In this document: in pieces, positions 17,865 to 26,083 of the stretch
How positions within the stretch are numbered: the stretch's first letter is position 1
Layout: each line of letters begins with the position of its first letter
From: an uncultured Chitinophagaceae bacterium
Lineage (GTDB): Bacteria; Bacteroidota; Bacteroidia; Chitinophagales; Chitinophagaceae
DNA: 64,000 bases
NCBI GenBank assembly: GCA_937873715.1
Contig: CALMYJ010000011.1
Coordinates: 1 to 64,000 of the forward strand
Reading direction: 5' to 3'
Notes under the pieces: model-generated
The model's input: the letters and a program-made list of their open reading frames with translations, nothing else
What the model was told of the DNA's origin: nothing
Databases searched by the model: none
Program-made: the position numbers and the translations under genes

Positions 17865-17951
17865 GCATATTTTTTTCAAGTGCAATGATACAACGATTGT
17901 ATAAATGGTACTTACCTTATACTGGTGAAGGGATAGGCTAAAATAACTGGC

Positions 17952-18353
17952 TCAGTTTTTCTTCTTTTTACTGTGTTTCATTTCCTGCAGTATTTCTTCG
18001 GTTGTTTTCAATACCTCGTTGTCGGGCTTTTGTTTGATGGGCATATCAAATATTTTATGTACTGCCGGGTTTTGTTTCAGTGTAACGGTAATGGTTACAT
18101 GCGCTTCTTCAAAGCCTGCATCCACCAGCAGGCTGTTGCCATGAAATTCGCCTGCAGTGGCCGTAAAAGTTACCTGTGTGGTATCAAGCGGTACAAAACG
18201 GCCATTGGATAAACGGCCATCGATATTGATATAGTTATATGTACCCTTTTTCAGGCTGTCGGTATACAGGTGTACATAAATACTGTCAATCCTTTGCCCG
18301 TTGGCAAAAAAGCATAAAAAAATAAACGATATACTGATGGCGAATTTCAACAT
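17952..18353 (-). CDS. Hypothetical secreted protein, 133 aa
   Basis: A short exported protein with a Sec signal peptide (MLKFAISISFIFLCFFANGQ, likely cut after the Gln-preceding Gly or after Gln). The mature part is beta-rich (VPLDTTQVTFTATAGEFHG, then an AHVTITVTLKQ strand), suggesting an immunoglobulin-like or invasin-like domain, and it ends in a lysine-rich tail HSKKKKN. No family recognised. It sits between other small minus-strand genes with independent-looking spacers. Confidence 0.65.
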   Translation of the reverse strand: MLKFAISISFIFLCFFANGQRIDSIYVHLYTDSLKKGTYNYINIDGRLSNGRFVPLDTTQVTFTATAGEFHGNSLLVDAGFEEAHVTITVTLKQNPAVHKIFDMPIKQKPDNEVLKTTEEILQEMKHSKKKKN

Positions 18354-18416
18354 AGATGTTTATGTAAAAAGAGTAGTACTACTGCAAAAAAGTTGCACTA
18401 AACAAATGCTAAAATA

Positions 18417-19046
18417 TCAGTTGGAAATGCCCACTCGTTGCTGAACGTACTCGTTTTTATGCAGTTCGTTGAGCATAAACAATGCCAGGTCGCCCGAACT
18501 GATGCGAAAGCTGTTGGGGCTGGGGAGGTAATTGGCCATAGTTTTAAAACTGCCTGTAGGTTCGCCGTTTACAATCATTGGCGGACAAACGAATGTCCAT
18601 TGCAGTGTACTCTTTTGCAAATGCTCCCATGCTTTTTTATGTTCTTCGGATACAGGAATAAATTCTGGCGGAAAATTTTCCTGTTCCATCAGCAGGCCAT
18701 TTTCGTCTGCCTGTAAAATGCCAATACCACCTACGGCTACAATTCTTTCCACTCCGGCTTTTTGCATTTGCCCGGTAATAATTTTCATGCCGAGGCTACG
18801 GGTTTTATCCGTGCCATCGGTAGCGCCGCCCAATGCTGATAATACCGCATCGCAGCCCTGTATGGATTTAAGTACCTGCCCTTCATCGAATAGTGCGCCG
18901 GGTATTAGTTCCAGCCGGTCGCTTTGAGGCATTTCGGTGGTAAATACATTCCGGCCAAAAGCTTTTACTTCATCACCGTTAAACAGTGCCTGCTTTACCA
19001 GTTGCAGCCCGGTAACACCTGTAGCACCAAATACAATTATTTTCAT
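18417..19046 (-). CDS. NAD(P)-binding atypical SDR (NmrA/BLVRB-like)
   Basis: A 209-aa Rossmann-fold oxidoreductase-like protein. ATG 19046 gives MKIIVFGATGVTGLQ with the GxTGxxG nucleotide motif at residues 7-13; an in-frame TTG at 19052 is rejected. It has the atypical-SDR pattern of biliverdin-reductase-B or NAD(P)H-binding proteins: DAVLSALGG, RIVAVGGIGI and WTFVCPPMI. There is no clear Tyr-x-x-x-Lys pair, as usual for this subgroup. The substrate is unknown. It lies 20 bases downstream of the acetyltransferase-like gene and may share its transcript. Confidence 0.8.
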   Translation of the reverse strand: MKIIVFGATGVTGLQLVKQALFNGDEVKAFGRNVFTTEMPQSDRLELIPGALFDEGQVLKSIQGCDAVLSALGGATDGTDKTRSLGMKIITGQMQKAGVERIVAVGGIGILQADENGLLMEQENFPPEFIPVSEEHKKAWEHLQKSTLQWTFVCPPMIVNGEPTGSFKTMANYLPSPNSFRISSGDLALFMLNELHKNEYVQQRVGISN

Positions 19047-19065
19047 GAGCAAGTATTTATTACGG

Positions 19066-19356
19066 CTAATGACCTTTTAATACATCTTTAAATTCTTCCT
19101 GTTTTTTGTCAAAAACCGATTTGGCAAAAGGGCAAAGCGGAATAATTTTTAGCTGGTTGGCACGGGCATAATCAGCACCGGTACGCACTAACTGGTACCC
19201 TGCATTTTTGCCACGCAATGCATCCGATACTTCTGTATGGTCGATAATCATAATCGTATCACCTGCCATGCTATAGGTCATTTCGGCTAAGATTTCGTCA
19301 TTTTCTTTTACATAAAAGCTGCCCTTGCTGCCATTTTGTTGATGTTGTATGTCCAT
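19066..19356 (-). CDS. Small GNAT-fold N-acyltransferase (NATD1/YjdJ-like)
   Basis: A 96-aa protein of the compact Gcn5-related family (Acetyltransf_CG type). Start ATG 19356 (MDIQHQQNG) is used; the upstream in-frame TTG at 19374 is rejected. Motifs include ILAEMTYSMAGDTIMIIDHT, then EVSDALRGKNAGYQLV (the acetyl-CoA-binding loop) and the closing PLCPFAKSVFDK. Members are single-domain and their substrates are unknown. The gene is divergent from the trp operon with the attenuator region between them. Confidence 0.85.
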   Translation of the reverse strand: MDIQHQQNGSKGSFYVKENDEILAEMTYSMAGDTIMIIDHTEVSDALRGKNAGYQLVRTGADYARANQLKIIPLCPFAKSVFDKKQEEFKDVLKGH

Positions 19357-19392
19357 TGAAAGAATTTTATACAATGTAGCGAAAAAGATTTT

Positions 19393-19421
19393 TTTGATAA
19401 ATAAAACTACCCCTATATTTG
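19393..19421 (+). promoter_or_regulatory. Promoter of the trp operon
   Basis: TTTG at 19393-19396, a 17-base spacer and an exact TAnnTTTG box, TATATTTG, at 19414-19421. Predicted transcription start is about 19425-19426, giving roughly 12 bases before the leader-peptide ATG. The same spacing and box occur at the SRP RNA promoter. Confidence 0.75.
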
Positions 19422-19437
19422 CAGCAGTTCAATAAAA

Positions 19438-19488
19438 ATGCAACAACAAATAGCAAATACAAAAAATTGGTGGTGGCAGTCAGTATAA
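19438..19488 (+). CDS. trpL: trp operon leader peptide (Trp-Trp-Trp)
   Basis: A 16-codon open frame, MQQQIANTKNWWWQSV, starting at ATG 19438 and stopping at TAA 19486-19488. Codons 11-13 (19468-19476) are three consecutive TGG tryptophan codons. It starts about 12 bases after the predicted transcription start and is immediately followed by the attenuator hairpins. Its job would be to make ribosomes stall when charged tRNA-Trp is scarce. There is no Shine-Dalgarno, only an A-rich upstream stretch, as usual in Bacteroidota. Confidence 0.85.
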   Translation: MQQQIANTKNWWWQSV

Positions 19489-19558
19489 CTGATGGTGCCG
19501 CTTTGTGTTTGATATAATTTACAATATTCAGCCCCGGCACAATGTGTTGGGGTTTTTT
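19475..19558 (+). promoter_or_regulatory. trp transcription attenuator (segments 1-4)
   Basis: Segment 1:2 pause hairpin: GGCA (19475-19478) and TCAGT (19480-19484) pair with ACTGA (19488-19492) and TGCC (19496-19499). Segment 2:3 antiterminator: GTGCCG (19495-19500) pairs with CGGCAC (19535-19540). Segment 3:4 terminator: CCCCGGCAC (19532-19540) with GTGTTGGGG (19544-19552), two G-U pairs, then six T (19553-19558). Segments 2:3 and 3:4 share bases and exclude each other. A ribosome stalled on the Trp codons would cover segment 1 and favour 2:3, allowing read-through into trpE. Confidence 0.82.
19532..19558 (+). terminator. Attenuator terminator of the trp leader
   Basis: A 9-bp stem, three-base loop AAT, and T6 tail. 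Its 5' arm is also the partner of the antiterminator segment at 19495-19500, which makes this a conditional terminator rather than the end of a gene. Confidence 0.85.
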
Positions 19559-19671
19559 AATTGTTGTGAGATAGAGCAGGAATTACACCTGTGAGGCCGC
19601 TTTAATCAAATGTATGCTGAGCAGGTATAATTTGTTTTACCTGCGTTTTGAAAAAATTTAAACAATTGCTC

Positions 19672-21096
19672 ATGGGTAAAATAACCATAACCACTTCAGT
19701 AAAAAAAATGCTGGCCGATATCCATACACCGGTAGGCATTTACCTGCGGCTGCGTGACAGGTTCAGGGATACGATACTGATGGAAAGCACCGATTTTCAT
19801 GCCGGTGAAAATAGTTTTTCATTTATTGGTGTTAATGCCATTGCCGGTATCGAAATACGGGATATGCGTACCATTGAGTACAAGCTGCCCGGCTTTACAC
19901 CCGAAAAAATAAAAATCGGTAGCCCTGATGAAGTGCCCGACCAGCTCTGGAAATTTATGCAGCGCTTTGAAGTAACGGCTCCTGCCGCAAAACCGGCCAA
20001 TGTTGCACAGGGCTTGTTTGGCTATACTACTTTTGATGCTGTACAGTTTTTTGACAGCATCAAGCTTAAAACCGTTAAAGCTGCAAATGGCGCCGACATA
20101 CCTTTAATGCGCTATCGCCTGTACCAGTATGTAATCGCTATCGATCATTTTAAAGATGAACTGTATATCTGCGAAAACCTGGTGCCGGGTATCGAAAGCG
20201 AACTGGCTTTAGTAGAAAGTTTGATTGGCAGTAAAGATGTACCAGTGTTCCCTTTTAAAATTGCCGGTGCCGAAACGTCGAACCTTACCGATGAACAATA
20301 TATTGAAATTGTAAAAAAAGGGATAGCCAGTTGCCACCGGGGCGATGTGTTCCAGATTGTACTCAGCCGCCGCTTTCAGCAATCTTTTACCGGCGATGAG
20401 TTTAATGTGTACAGGGCATTACGCAGCATCAATCCAAGTCCTTACCTTTTTTATTTTGACTACGGCAGCTATAAGCTAATGGGCTCATCGCCCGAAAGCC
20501 AGTTGATTGTAAAAAATGGTAAAGCTGTAGTACATCCTATCGCAGGCACTTTCCGCCGTACCGGCAACGATCTGGCAGATAAAGAACTGGCTATTGCATT
20601 AGAAAACGACCCCAAAGAAACAGCCGAACATGTAATGCTGGTTGACCTTGCCCGTAACGACCTCAGCCGCCTGTGCACTGAAGTGCAGGTTACAGATTAT
20701 AAAAAAGTTAATTACTACTCTCATGTAATACACTTAGTAAGTGAGGTAACAGGTACGGTTATGCCCGGTGCTAATCCTTTCAGGCTGATGGCCGTAAGTT
20801 TTCCGGCAGGCACTTTAAGCGGAGCGCCAAAATTTAAAGCCATGCAACTGATTGATGAAAATGAACCAACAAGCCGAAGTTATTACGGCGGCGCCATTGG
20901 CAGTATGGGCTTTGATGGCAGTTGTAACCATGCCATCATGATACGCACTTTCCTGAGTAAAAATAATACACTCACTTACCAGGCAGGCGCAGGGGTGGTA
21001 GCCGCAAGCAAGCCGGAAAGTGAGTTGCAGGAAGTGAACAATAAACTGGGGGCCTTAAAAAAAGCAATTGAGTTTGCACAGCATATTCATGGTTAA
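19672..21096 (+). CDS. trpE: Anthranilate synthase component I
   Basis: Converts chorismate plus ammonia from TrpG to anthranilate, the first committed step of tryptophan synthesis. ATG 19672 gives 474 aa (MGKITITTSVKKML); an in-frame TTG at 19648 is less likely. The N-terminal region has an LMESTDF element matching the LLES tryptophan-feedback motif. The chorismate-binding C-terminal half has VFQIVLSRRF, SPYLFYFDYG, HPIAGTFRRTG, ENDPKETAEHVMLVDLARND and SFPAGTLSGAPK. It is the first gene after the attenuator; trpG begins 9 bases downstream. Confidence 0.96.
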   Translation: MGKITITTSVKKMLADIHTPVGIYLRLRDRFRDTILMESTDFHAGENSFSFIGVNAIAGIEIRDMRTIEYKLPGFTPEKIKIGSPDEVPDQLWKFMQRFEVTAPAAKPANVAQGLFGYTTFDAVQFFDSIKLKTVKAANGADIPLMRYRLYQYVIAIDHFKDELYICENLVPGIESELALVESLIGSKDVPVFPFKIAGAETSNLTDEQYIEIVKKGIASCHRGDVFQIVLSRRFQQSFTGDEFNVYRALRSINPSPYLFYFDYGSYKLMGSSPESQLIVKNGKAVVHPIAGTFRRTGNDLADKELAIALENDPKETAEHVMLVDLARNDLSRLCTEVQVTDYKKVNYYSHVIHLVSEVTGTVMPGANPFRLMAVSFPAGTLSGAPKFKAMQLIDENEPTSRSYYGGAIGSMGFDGSCNHAIMIRTFLSKNNTLTYQAGAGVVAASKPESELQEVNNKLGALKKAIEFAQHIHG

Positions 21097-21105
21097 TTTT
21101 TATGT

Positions 21106-21684
21106 ATGAAGATTTTAGTTTTTGATAATTACGATTCCTTTACCTACAACCTGGTACACCTGGTAGAAAAAATTATTCATGGTAAAGTGGAAGTGTACCG
21201 GAACGACCAGATTAGGCTGGATAAAGTGGAGGAGTATGATAAAATTATTTTATCTCCCGGCCCTGGCATCCCCTCTGAAGCCGGGTTGTTATTGCCATTG
21301 ATAAAGCAGTATGCCTCCACCAAATCCATACTGGGCGTATGTTTGGGGCACCAGGCCATTGGTGAGGCTTTTGGCGCCACGCTGCAAAACCTCAGTACGG
21401 TTTATCATGGTGTGGCTACACCGGTACATTTACTTCATACTGAAGGCACCTTATTGCAGGGGTTTCCCAAAACGGTTGAAGTGGGCCGCTATCATAGCTG
21501 GGTGGTGGCTAAGGAAAATTTTCCTTCCGGTGAACTGGAAATAACCGCCGAAGATGATAATGGGTACATCATGGCATTACGCCATAAAAAATATGATGTG
21601 CAGGGCGTACAGTTTCATCCTGAAAGTGTGCTGACACCCGATGGTGAAACCATGCTGAGAAACTGGATTGGTAACATTAACTAA
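21106..21684 (+). CDS. trpG: Anthranilate synthase component II, glutamine amidotransferase
   Basis: Class I glutamine amidotransferase subunit that supplies ammonia to TrpE. The 192-aa length is usual. The oxyanion PGPG is at 51-54, the catalytic Cys79 is in GVCLGHQAIGEAFG, and His171 and Glu173 are in VQFHPESV. It could also serve para-aminobenzoate synthase, as in some bacteria, but its position between trpE and trpD points to tryptophan. Spacing to both neighbours is 9-12 bases, so it is translated from the trp mRNA. Confidence 0.95.
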   Translation: MKILVFDNYDSFTYNLVHLVEKIIHGKVEVYRNDQIRLDKVEEYDKIILSPGPGIPSEAGLLLPLIKQYASTKSILGVCLGHQAIGEAFGATLQNLSTVYHGVATPVHLLHTEGTLLQGFPKTVEVGRYHSWVVAKENFPSGELEITAEDDNGYIMALRHKKYDVQGVQFHPESVLTPDGETMLRNWIGNIN

Positions 21685-21696
21685 GCGATAACCGGT

Positions 21697-22683
21697 ATGA
21701 AAAAAATATTACAGGCATTATTTGAATACAAAACACTCGGCAGCCAGCAGGCTAAGGAAGTGCTGCTGAACATGTCGAAAGGTATATACAACGACAGTGA
21801 GATTGCCGCCTTCATAACGGTGTACCTTATGCGTAGTATCACAATTGATGAATTGCAAGGATTCAGGGATGCCCTTTTGGAATTATGTGTACCTGTAGAT
21901 TTGGGTGGGCACGAAGTGATAGATATTGTAGGCACCGGCGGCGATGGTAAAAACACTTTTAATATTTCCACCCTCAGTTGCTTTATTGTAGCAGGCGCAG
22001 GCCATAAAGTAGCCAAGCACGGCAATTATGGCGCTACATCTGTAAGCGGCAGCAGTAATGTAATGGAGCACCTGGGTTATACGTTTAAAAACAACAGTGC
22101 GGCTTTGCAGCAGGATATTGAAAGCGCTAATCTCTGCTTCCTGCATGCACCGCTTTTTCATCCGGCACTCAAAGTAGTAGGGCCCATACGTAAAAACCTG
22201 GGCTTACGAACTTTTTTCAACATGCTGGGGCCTATGGTTAATCCGGCATTTCCGCAATACCAGTTGGTAGGCGTGTACAACCTCGAAATGGCCCGGATAT
22301 ACAATTACCTGCTGCAGCAATCCGGTAAAAATTTTACCATCATCCACAGCCTCGACGGGTACGATGAAATTTCGCTTACCGGCGATACGAAGGTTATTAC
22401 CAATACAGGCGAAGTAATTATGACGCCTGAAGAATTGGGCAAGCGCCTCGTATCGCCACAGGATATTTATGGCGGCAGTACGGCAGAAGAAGCCGCAAAA
22501 ATATTTATCAATATTTTGAGGGGCAACGGCACCTGGGCACAAAATGCTGTGGTACTGGCCAACTCTGCTATGGCACTGCATTGTACAGGTAAGTACGATA
22601 GTTACGACGACTGCTTTTTGATGGCTGTAGAAAGCCTCGAAAGCGGCAGGGCATACGAAGTGCTAAAGCGGTTGGTAGGTTGA
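21697..22683 (+). CDS. trpD: Anthranilate phosphoribosyltransferase
   Basis: Transfers phosphoribose from PRPP to anthranilate (second step of the pathway). The 328-aa length is normal. The glycine-rich PRPP/anthranilate loop GTGGDGKNTFNIST is at 79-92, followed by KHGNYGATSVSGSSNVMEHLG and RTFFNMLGPMVNPA. It is separated from trpC by a 136-base spacer filled with degenerate repeats, the longest gap in the trp operon. Confidence 0.96.
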   Translation: MKKILQALFEYKTLGSQQAKEVLLNMSKGIYNDSEIAAFITVYLMRSITIDELQGFRDALLELCVPVDLGGHEVIDIVGTGGDGKNTFNISTLSCFIVAGAGHKVAKHGNYGATSVSGSSNVMEHLGYTFKNNSAALQQDIESANLCFLHAPLFHPALKVVGPIRKNLGLRTFFNMLGPMVNPAFPQYQLVGVYNLEMARIYNYLLQQSGKNFTIIHSLDGYDEISLTGDTKVITNTGEVIMTPEELGKRLVSPQDIYGGSTAEEAAKIFINILRGNGTWAQNAVVLANSAMALHCTGKYDSYDDCFLMAVESLESGRAYEVLKRLVG

Positions 22684-22689
22684 GGGAGT

Positions 22690-22800
22690 TAAGAGTGAAA
22701 AATTAAAAGTGAAGAGTTAAGAGTTATGAATTATAAGTTATGAGTTGTGAGTTAAGTGTTGATGGTTGCCCTTCAAACCTTCAGCCTTAAACCTTCAACC
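22690..22800 (+). repeat. Degenerate tandem repeats in the trpD-trpC spacer
   Basis: Two neighbouring repeat types. First, AGTTAAGAGTTATGAATTATAA-like words recur with variations to about 22760. Then CCTTCAAA, CCTTCAG, CCTTAAA and CCTTCAA follow head to tail at 22770-22798. No promoter or clear hairpin is seen. Such words recur in Bacteroidota intergenic regions (general knowledge); an operon function here is unknown. Confidence 0.6.
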
Positions 22801-22819
22801 ACAAACCTTTTAAACCGAC

Positions 22820-23620
22820 ATGAATATTTTAGACAAAATAATTGAGCATAAAAAACTGGAAGTGGCTGCGGCTAAGGCGAAAACTCCGCTGGTAGCATTG
22901 CAGCAACAGGCTTTATACAGCAGGCCAACATTTTCGCTAAAGCAGTTTTTGCTGGATGATACAAAAACCGGCATCATTGCAGAGTATAAACGCCGGTCGC
23001 CCTCCAAAGGCATCATCAATGCAAATGCAACCGTAGCTGATGTTACAGCAGCTTATACAAAATACGGTGCCAGCGGCTTATCGGTACTTACAGATGAACA
23101 GTTTTTTGGCGGTACGGCTGCCGATGTACTGCAGGCCAGGGTAAACCCTGTTCCAATACTGCGTAAAGATTTTATGATTGATGAATACCAGGTGGATGAA
23201 GCAAGGGCGATGGGTGCTGATGTAATTTTGCTGATAGCTGCCTGCCTTACACCGCAACGGGTAAAGCAACTGGCCGCTTACGCCAAACAATTGCAATTAG
23301 AGGTACTGCTGGAAATACATACGGAAGATGAACTGCAGCACATTTGTGATGAAACGGAGATAGTAGGTGTAAACAACAGGGATTTAAAAACTTTTACTGT
23401 AGATATTCAGCGCTCCATAGCATTGAGTAAAAAAATACCGGCCGGTAAAATTAAAGTAGCCGAAAGCGGTATCCATGATGTTCACACTATCCTTACCTTT
23501 AAACAAGCCGGGTTCAGGGGCTTTTTGATTGGCGAAAACTTTATGAAACAACCCGATCCAACGATTGCTTTTGCCGATTTTGTTCACCATTTAAAAACAG
23601 CAGTGCAACAGGTGCAGTAA
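22820..23620 (+). CDS. trpC: Indole-3-glycerol phosphate synthase
   Basis: A 266-aa TIM-barrel enzyme that closes the ring of carboxyphenylaminodeoxyribulose phosphate to indole-3-glycerol phosphate. Motifs: IAEYKRRSPSKG (53-64, with the active-site Lys), VLTDEQFFGG, PILRKDFMIDEYQVDEARAMGAD, LEIHTEDEL, VGVNNRDLKTF and AESGI. ATG 22820 gives MNILDKIIEHKKLEV, a standard start. It is a separate protein from TrpF here, unlike the fused enzyme of E. coli. Confidence 0.96.
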   Translation: MNILDKIIEHKKLEVAAAKAKTPLVALQQQALYSRPTFSLKQFLLDDTKTGIIAEYKRRSPSKGIINANATVADVTAAYTKYGASGLSVLTDEQFFGGTAADVLQARVNPVPILRKDFMIDEYQVDEARAMGADVILLIAACLTPQRVKQLAAYAKQLQLEVLLEIHTEDELQHICDETEIVGVNNRDLKTFTVDIQRSIALSKKIPAGKIKVAESGIHDVHTILTFKQAGFRGFLIGENFMKQPDPTIAFADFVHHLKTAVQQVQ

Positions 23621-23649
23621 GTATTGCATGTTGCCGTTAAGTGCAAAGC

Positions 23650-24282
23650 ATGATGAGAGTAAAAGTTTGCGGTATTACACAGGAAGAGCAGTTTAATAAA
23701 CTGCACAGCATTGGGGCCACTTTTGGCGGATTGATTTTTTATCCCAAATCGCCGAGGTATGTGCTGCGCCACATGACCACCAACCAGATTAAAAAAGAAA
23801 ACAACATTAACAAGGTTGGGGTGTTTGTAAATGCTGCTATTGAGGAAGTGCTGCAAATGGTGGATGAGTGCAGGCTGCACATGGTGCAGTTGCATGGCGA
23901 TGAAAGCCCACGCTATTGCGAAAAAATAGCCGATTATATTTCGGTGGTTAAGGCTTTCCGCATCAGCGAAACAGATAATATAGGCTGGCGCATACAGGAA
24001 TTTATGGGCGTATGTGATATGTTTTTGTTTGATACCGAAGGAGCAGGCTATGGGGGTACCGGCAAAAAATTTAACTGGGAAAAACTGAACAATGTAATGG
24101 TGGGTAAGCCTTATTTTTTAAGCGGCGGTATTGAACCTGCGGATGTACCCCATTTAAAAACCTTTGCCCAAAGGCCCGAAGCCAAAGCTTTATTTGCCAT
24201 TGATATCAATAGTAAATTTGAAGTGGCACCGGGTATAAAAGATTTGGATAAAGTGCAGCAGTTTATAAAAGATTTGGGTTGA
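23650..24282 (+). CDS. trpF: Phosphoribosylanthranilate isomerase
   Basis: A 210-aa TIM-barrel isomerase that rearranges phosphoribosylanthranilate. Motifs: RVKVCGIT near the N-terminus with the catalytic Cys, VQLHGDES, the FDTEGAGYGGTGKKFNW loop with catalytic Asp, and YFLSGGIEP. ATG 23650 or the next ATG at 23653 could be the start; an in-frame GTG at 23641 is unlikely. It lies 29 bases after trpC. Confidence 0.94.
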   Translation: MMRVKVCGITQEEQFNKLHSIGATFGGLIFYPKSPRYVLRHMTTNQIKKENNINKVGVFVNAAIEEVLQMVDECRLHMVQLHGDESPRYCEKIADYISVVKAFRISETDNIGWRIQEFMGVCDMFLFDTEGAGYGGTGKKFNWEKLNNVMVGKPYFLSGGIEPADVPHLKTFAQRPEAKALFAIDINSKFEVAPGIKDLDKVQQFIKDLG

Positions 24283-24313
24283 GTGTTTACCTGCTGTATC
24301 AAAATGTACTGTA

Positions 24314-24805
24314 ATGATTGAAGTAAGGGATGCAACCACAGCCGACCTGCCGGCGATGCTGGACATATATAATGATATCATTTTGCATACGGCTGCCGTA
24401 TGGCATTACGAACCGCATACGCTGGCTATGCGTACTGCCTGGTTTGAAGAAAGAAAGCAACAAGGCTACCCGGTGTTTGTGGCAGTGGAGGATGGAATAG
24501 TGTTGGGTTTCAGCAGTATCGGGCCCTTCAGGCCCTGGCCGGGATACAGCCGAACGGTGGAAAACTCTGTATATGTATCCCGTGATGCAAGGGGCAGGGG
24601 AGTGGGTAAGTTACTGATGCCCCCATTGATAACCGCAGCAAAACAAATGGGGCTGCATGCTATTGTGGCTGGTATTGATGCAGAAAACGAAGCCAGCATT
24701 ACACTGCACAAAAAATTTGGCTTTGAAGAAGTGGCGCATTTTAAAGAAGTAGGCTGGAAATTTAACCGGTGGCTGGATTTAAAATTTCTTGAATTAATTG
24801 TATAA
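24314..24805 (+). CDS. GNAT N-acetyltransferase, phosphinothricin-acetyltransferase-like
   Basis: A 163-aa cytosolic acetyltransferase inserted between trpF and trpB. It resembles the Pat/MnaT group, which acetylates L-phosphinothricin, methionine sulfoximine or related amino-acid analogues. The acetyl-CoA loop is RDARGRGVGKLL (96-107), followed by IVAGIDAENEASITLHKKFGFEEV and YEPHTLAMRTAWFEER, all typical. Its link to tryptophan synthesis is unclear; it may simply share the transcript. Spacers of 31 bases upstream and 85 downstream suggest an insertion into an ancestral trpF-trpB junction. Confidence 0.88.
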   Translation: MIEVRDATTADLPAMLDIYNDIILHTAAVWHYEPHTLAMRTAWFEERKQQGYPVFVAVEDGIVLGFSSIGPFRPWPGYSRTVENSVYVSRDARGRGVGKLLMPPLITAAKQMGLHAIVAGIDAENEASITLHKKFGFEEVAHFKEVGWKFNRWLDLKFLELIV

Positions 24806-24846
24806 GTATTTTTTATAGAACGCTAACCCGTTGCCTGCTGCTGGTA

Positions 24847-24864
24847 AGTACAAGTGTGCGACGC
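24847..24864 (+). repeat. 18-bp dispersed repeat, copy 1
   Basis: AGTACAAGTGTGCGACGC lies 27-44 bases upstream of the trpB start. An identical 18-mer occurs at 55067-55084, upstream of nuoD, so it is probably a short dispersed element rather than chance. Confidence 0.6.
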
Positions 24865-24890
24865 AACGATGCAAAACAGCATTACCAATG

Positions 24891-26081
24891 ATGACTACAA
24901 CAAAAAATAAATACGCCGTTAACGAACATGGCTACTATGGCCAGTTTGGCGGCGCTTATATCCCTGAAATGTTGCACCGCAATGTGGAAGAGCTGCGGCG
25001 TAAATATTTGGACATAATGTACGAAGAGGGATTTCAGCAGGAGTTTCAACAATTGCTGAAGGATTATGTGGGCAGGCCCACACCTTTGTTTTATGCAGCG
25101 AGGCTGAGTGAAAAATACAACACAAATATTTACCTGAAACGGGAAGACCTTTGCCATACCGGTGCTCACAAAATCAATAATACCATCGGGCAAATTTTGC
25201 TGGCACAGCGGCTGGGCAAAACAAGGATTATTGCCGAAACCGGTGCTGGTCAGCATGGTGTGGCTACCGCTACCGTATGTGCGCTAAAAGGCATGCAGTG
25301 CATTGTGTATATGGGCGAAAAAGATATTGAGCGCCAGGCACCTAATGTGGCAAGGATGAAAATGTTGGGTGCCACTGTAGTGCCTGCCACCAGCGGCAGT
25401 AAAACTTTAAAGGATGCTACCAATGAAGCCATACGGGACTGGATTAATAATCCTGCCGATACACACTATATCATTGGTAGTGTGGTGGGGCCGCATCCTT
25501 ATCCGGATATGGTGGCCAGGTTTCAAAGCATTATTAGTGAAGAGATAAAAAAACAGTTGCAGGAACAAACCGGAACGGAATTGCCCGGATATGTGATAGC
25601 CTGTGTGGGTGGCGGCAGCAATGCAGCCGGGGCTTTTTATCATTTTTTAGATGATGAGTCGGTAAAACTGGTTGCTGTGGAAGCGGCGGGCTGTGGCGTA
25701 AACAGTGGTATGAGTGCAGCTACCACTCAGTTGGGTACACCGGGTGTATTGCACGGCAGCAAAAGCCTGGTGATGCAAACGTCAGATGGGCAGGTGGTAG
25801 AGCCACACAGCATTTCGGCGGGGCTGGATTATCCGGGTGTGGGGCCGCTGCATGCACACCTGTACAAAAGCGGCCGGGGTATTTTTGTACATGCCACCGA
25901 TGAAGAAGCTTTACAGGCGGGCTTTATGGTAAGCAAAACTGAGGGCATTATACCGGCACTGGAAACTGCACATGCTTTTGCTGCACTCGAAAAATTAAAC
26001 CTGAAGCCTGATGATAAAGTAGTGATATGCCTGAGTGGCAGGGGCGATAAGGATTTAGCTACTTACATGAAATATTTATAA
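24891..26081 (+). CDS. trpB: Tryptophan synthase beta chain
   Basis: A 396-aa PLP enzyme joining indole and serine to form tryptophan, working in an alpha2beta2 complex with TrpA. PLP lysine K94 is in HTGAHKINN; the phosphate-binding loop is [21 protein letters not shown] and GRPTPLFYA are conserved. The start is set at the second of two adjacent ATGs (24888/24891), giving [10 protein letters not shown]; a longer in-frame start at 24831 would translate the repeat-bearing spacer and is rejected. A small lipoprotein gene starts 2 bases after the stop. Confidence 0.96.
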   Translation: MTTTKNKYAVNEHGYYGQFGGAYIPEMLHRNVEELRRKYLDIMYEEGFQQEFQQLLKDYVGRPTPLFYAARLSEKYNTNIYLKREDLCHTGAHKINNTIGQILLAQRLGKTRIIAETGAGQHGVATATVCALKGMQCIVYMGEKDIERQAPNVARMKMLGATVVPATSGSKTLKDATNEAIRDWINNPADTHYIIGSVVGPHPYPDMVARFQSIISEEIKKQLQEQTGTELPGYVIACVGGGSNAAGAFYHFLDDESVKLVAVEAAGCGVNSGMSAATTQLGTPGVLHGSKSLVMQTSDGQVVEPHSISAGLDYPGVGPLHAHLYKSGRGIFVHATDEEALQAGFMVSKTEGIIPALETAHAFAALEKLNLKPDDKVVICLSGRGDKDLATYMKYL

Positions 26082-26083
26082 AC

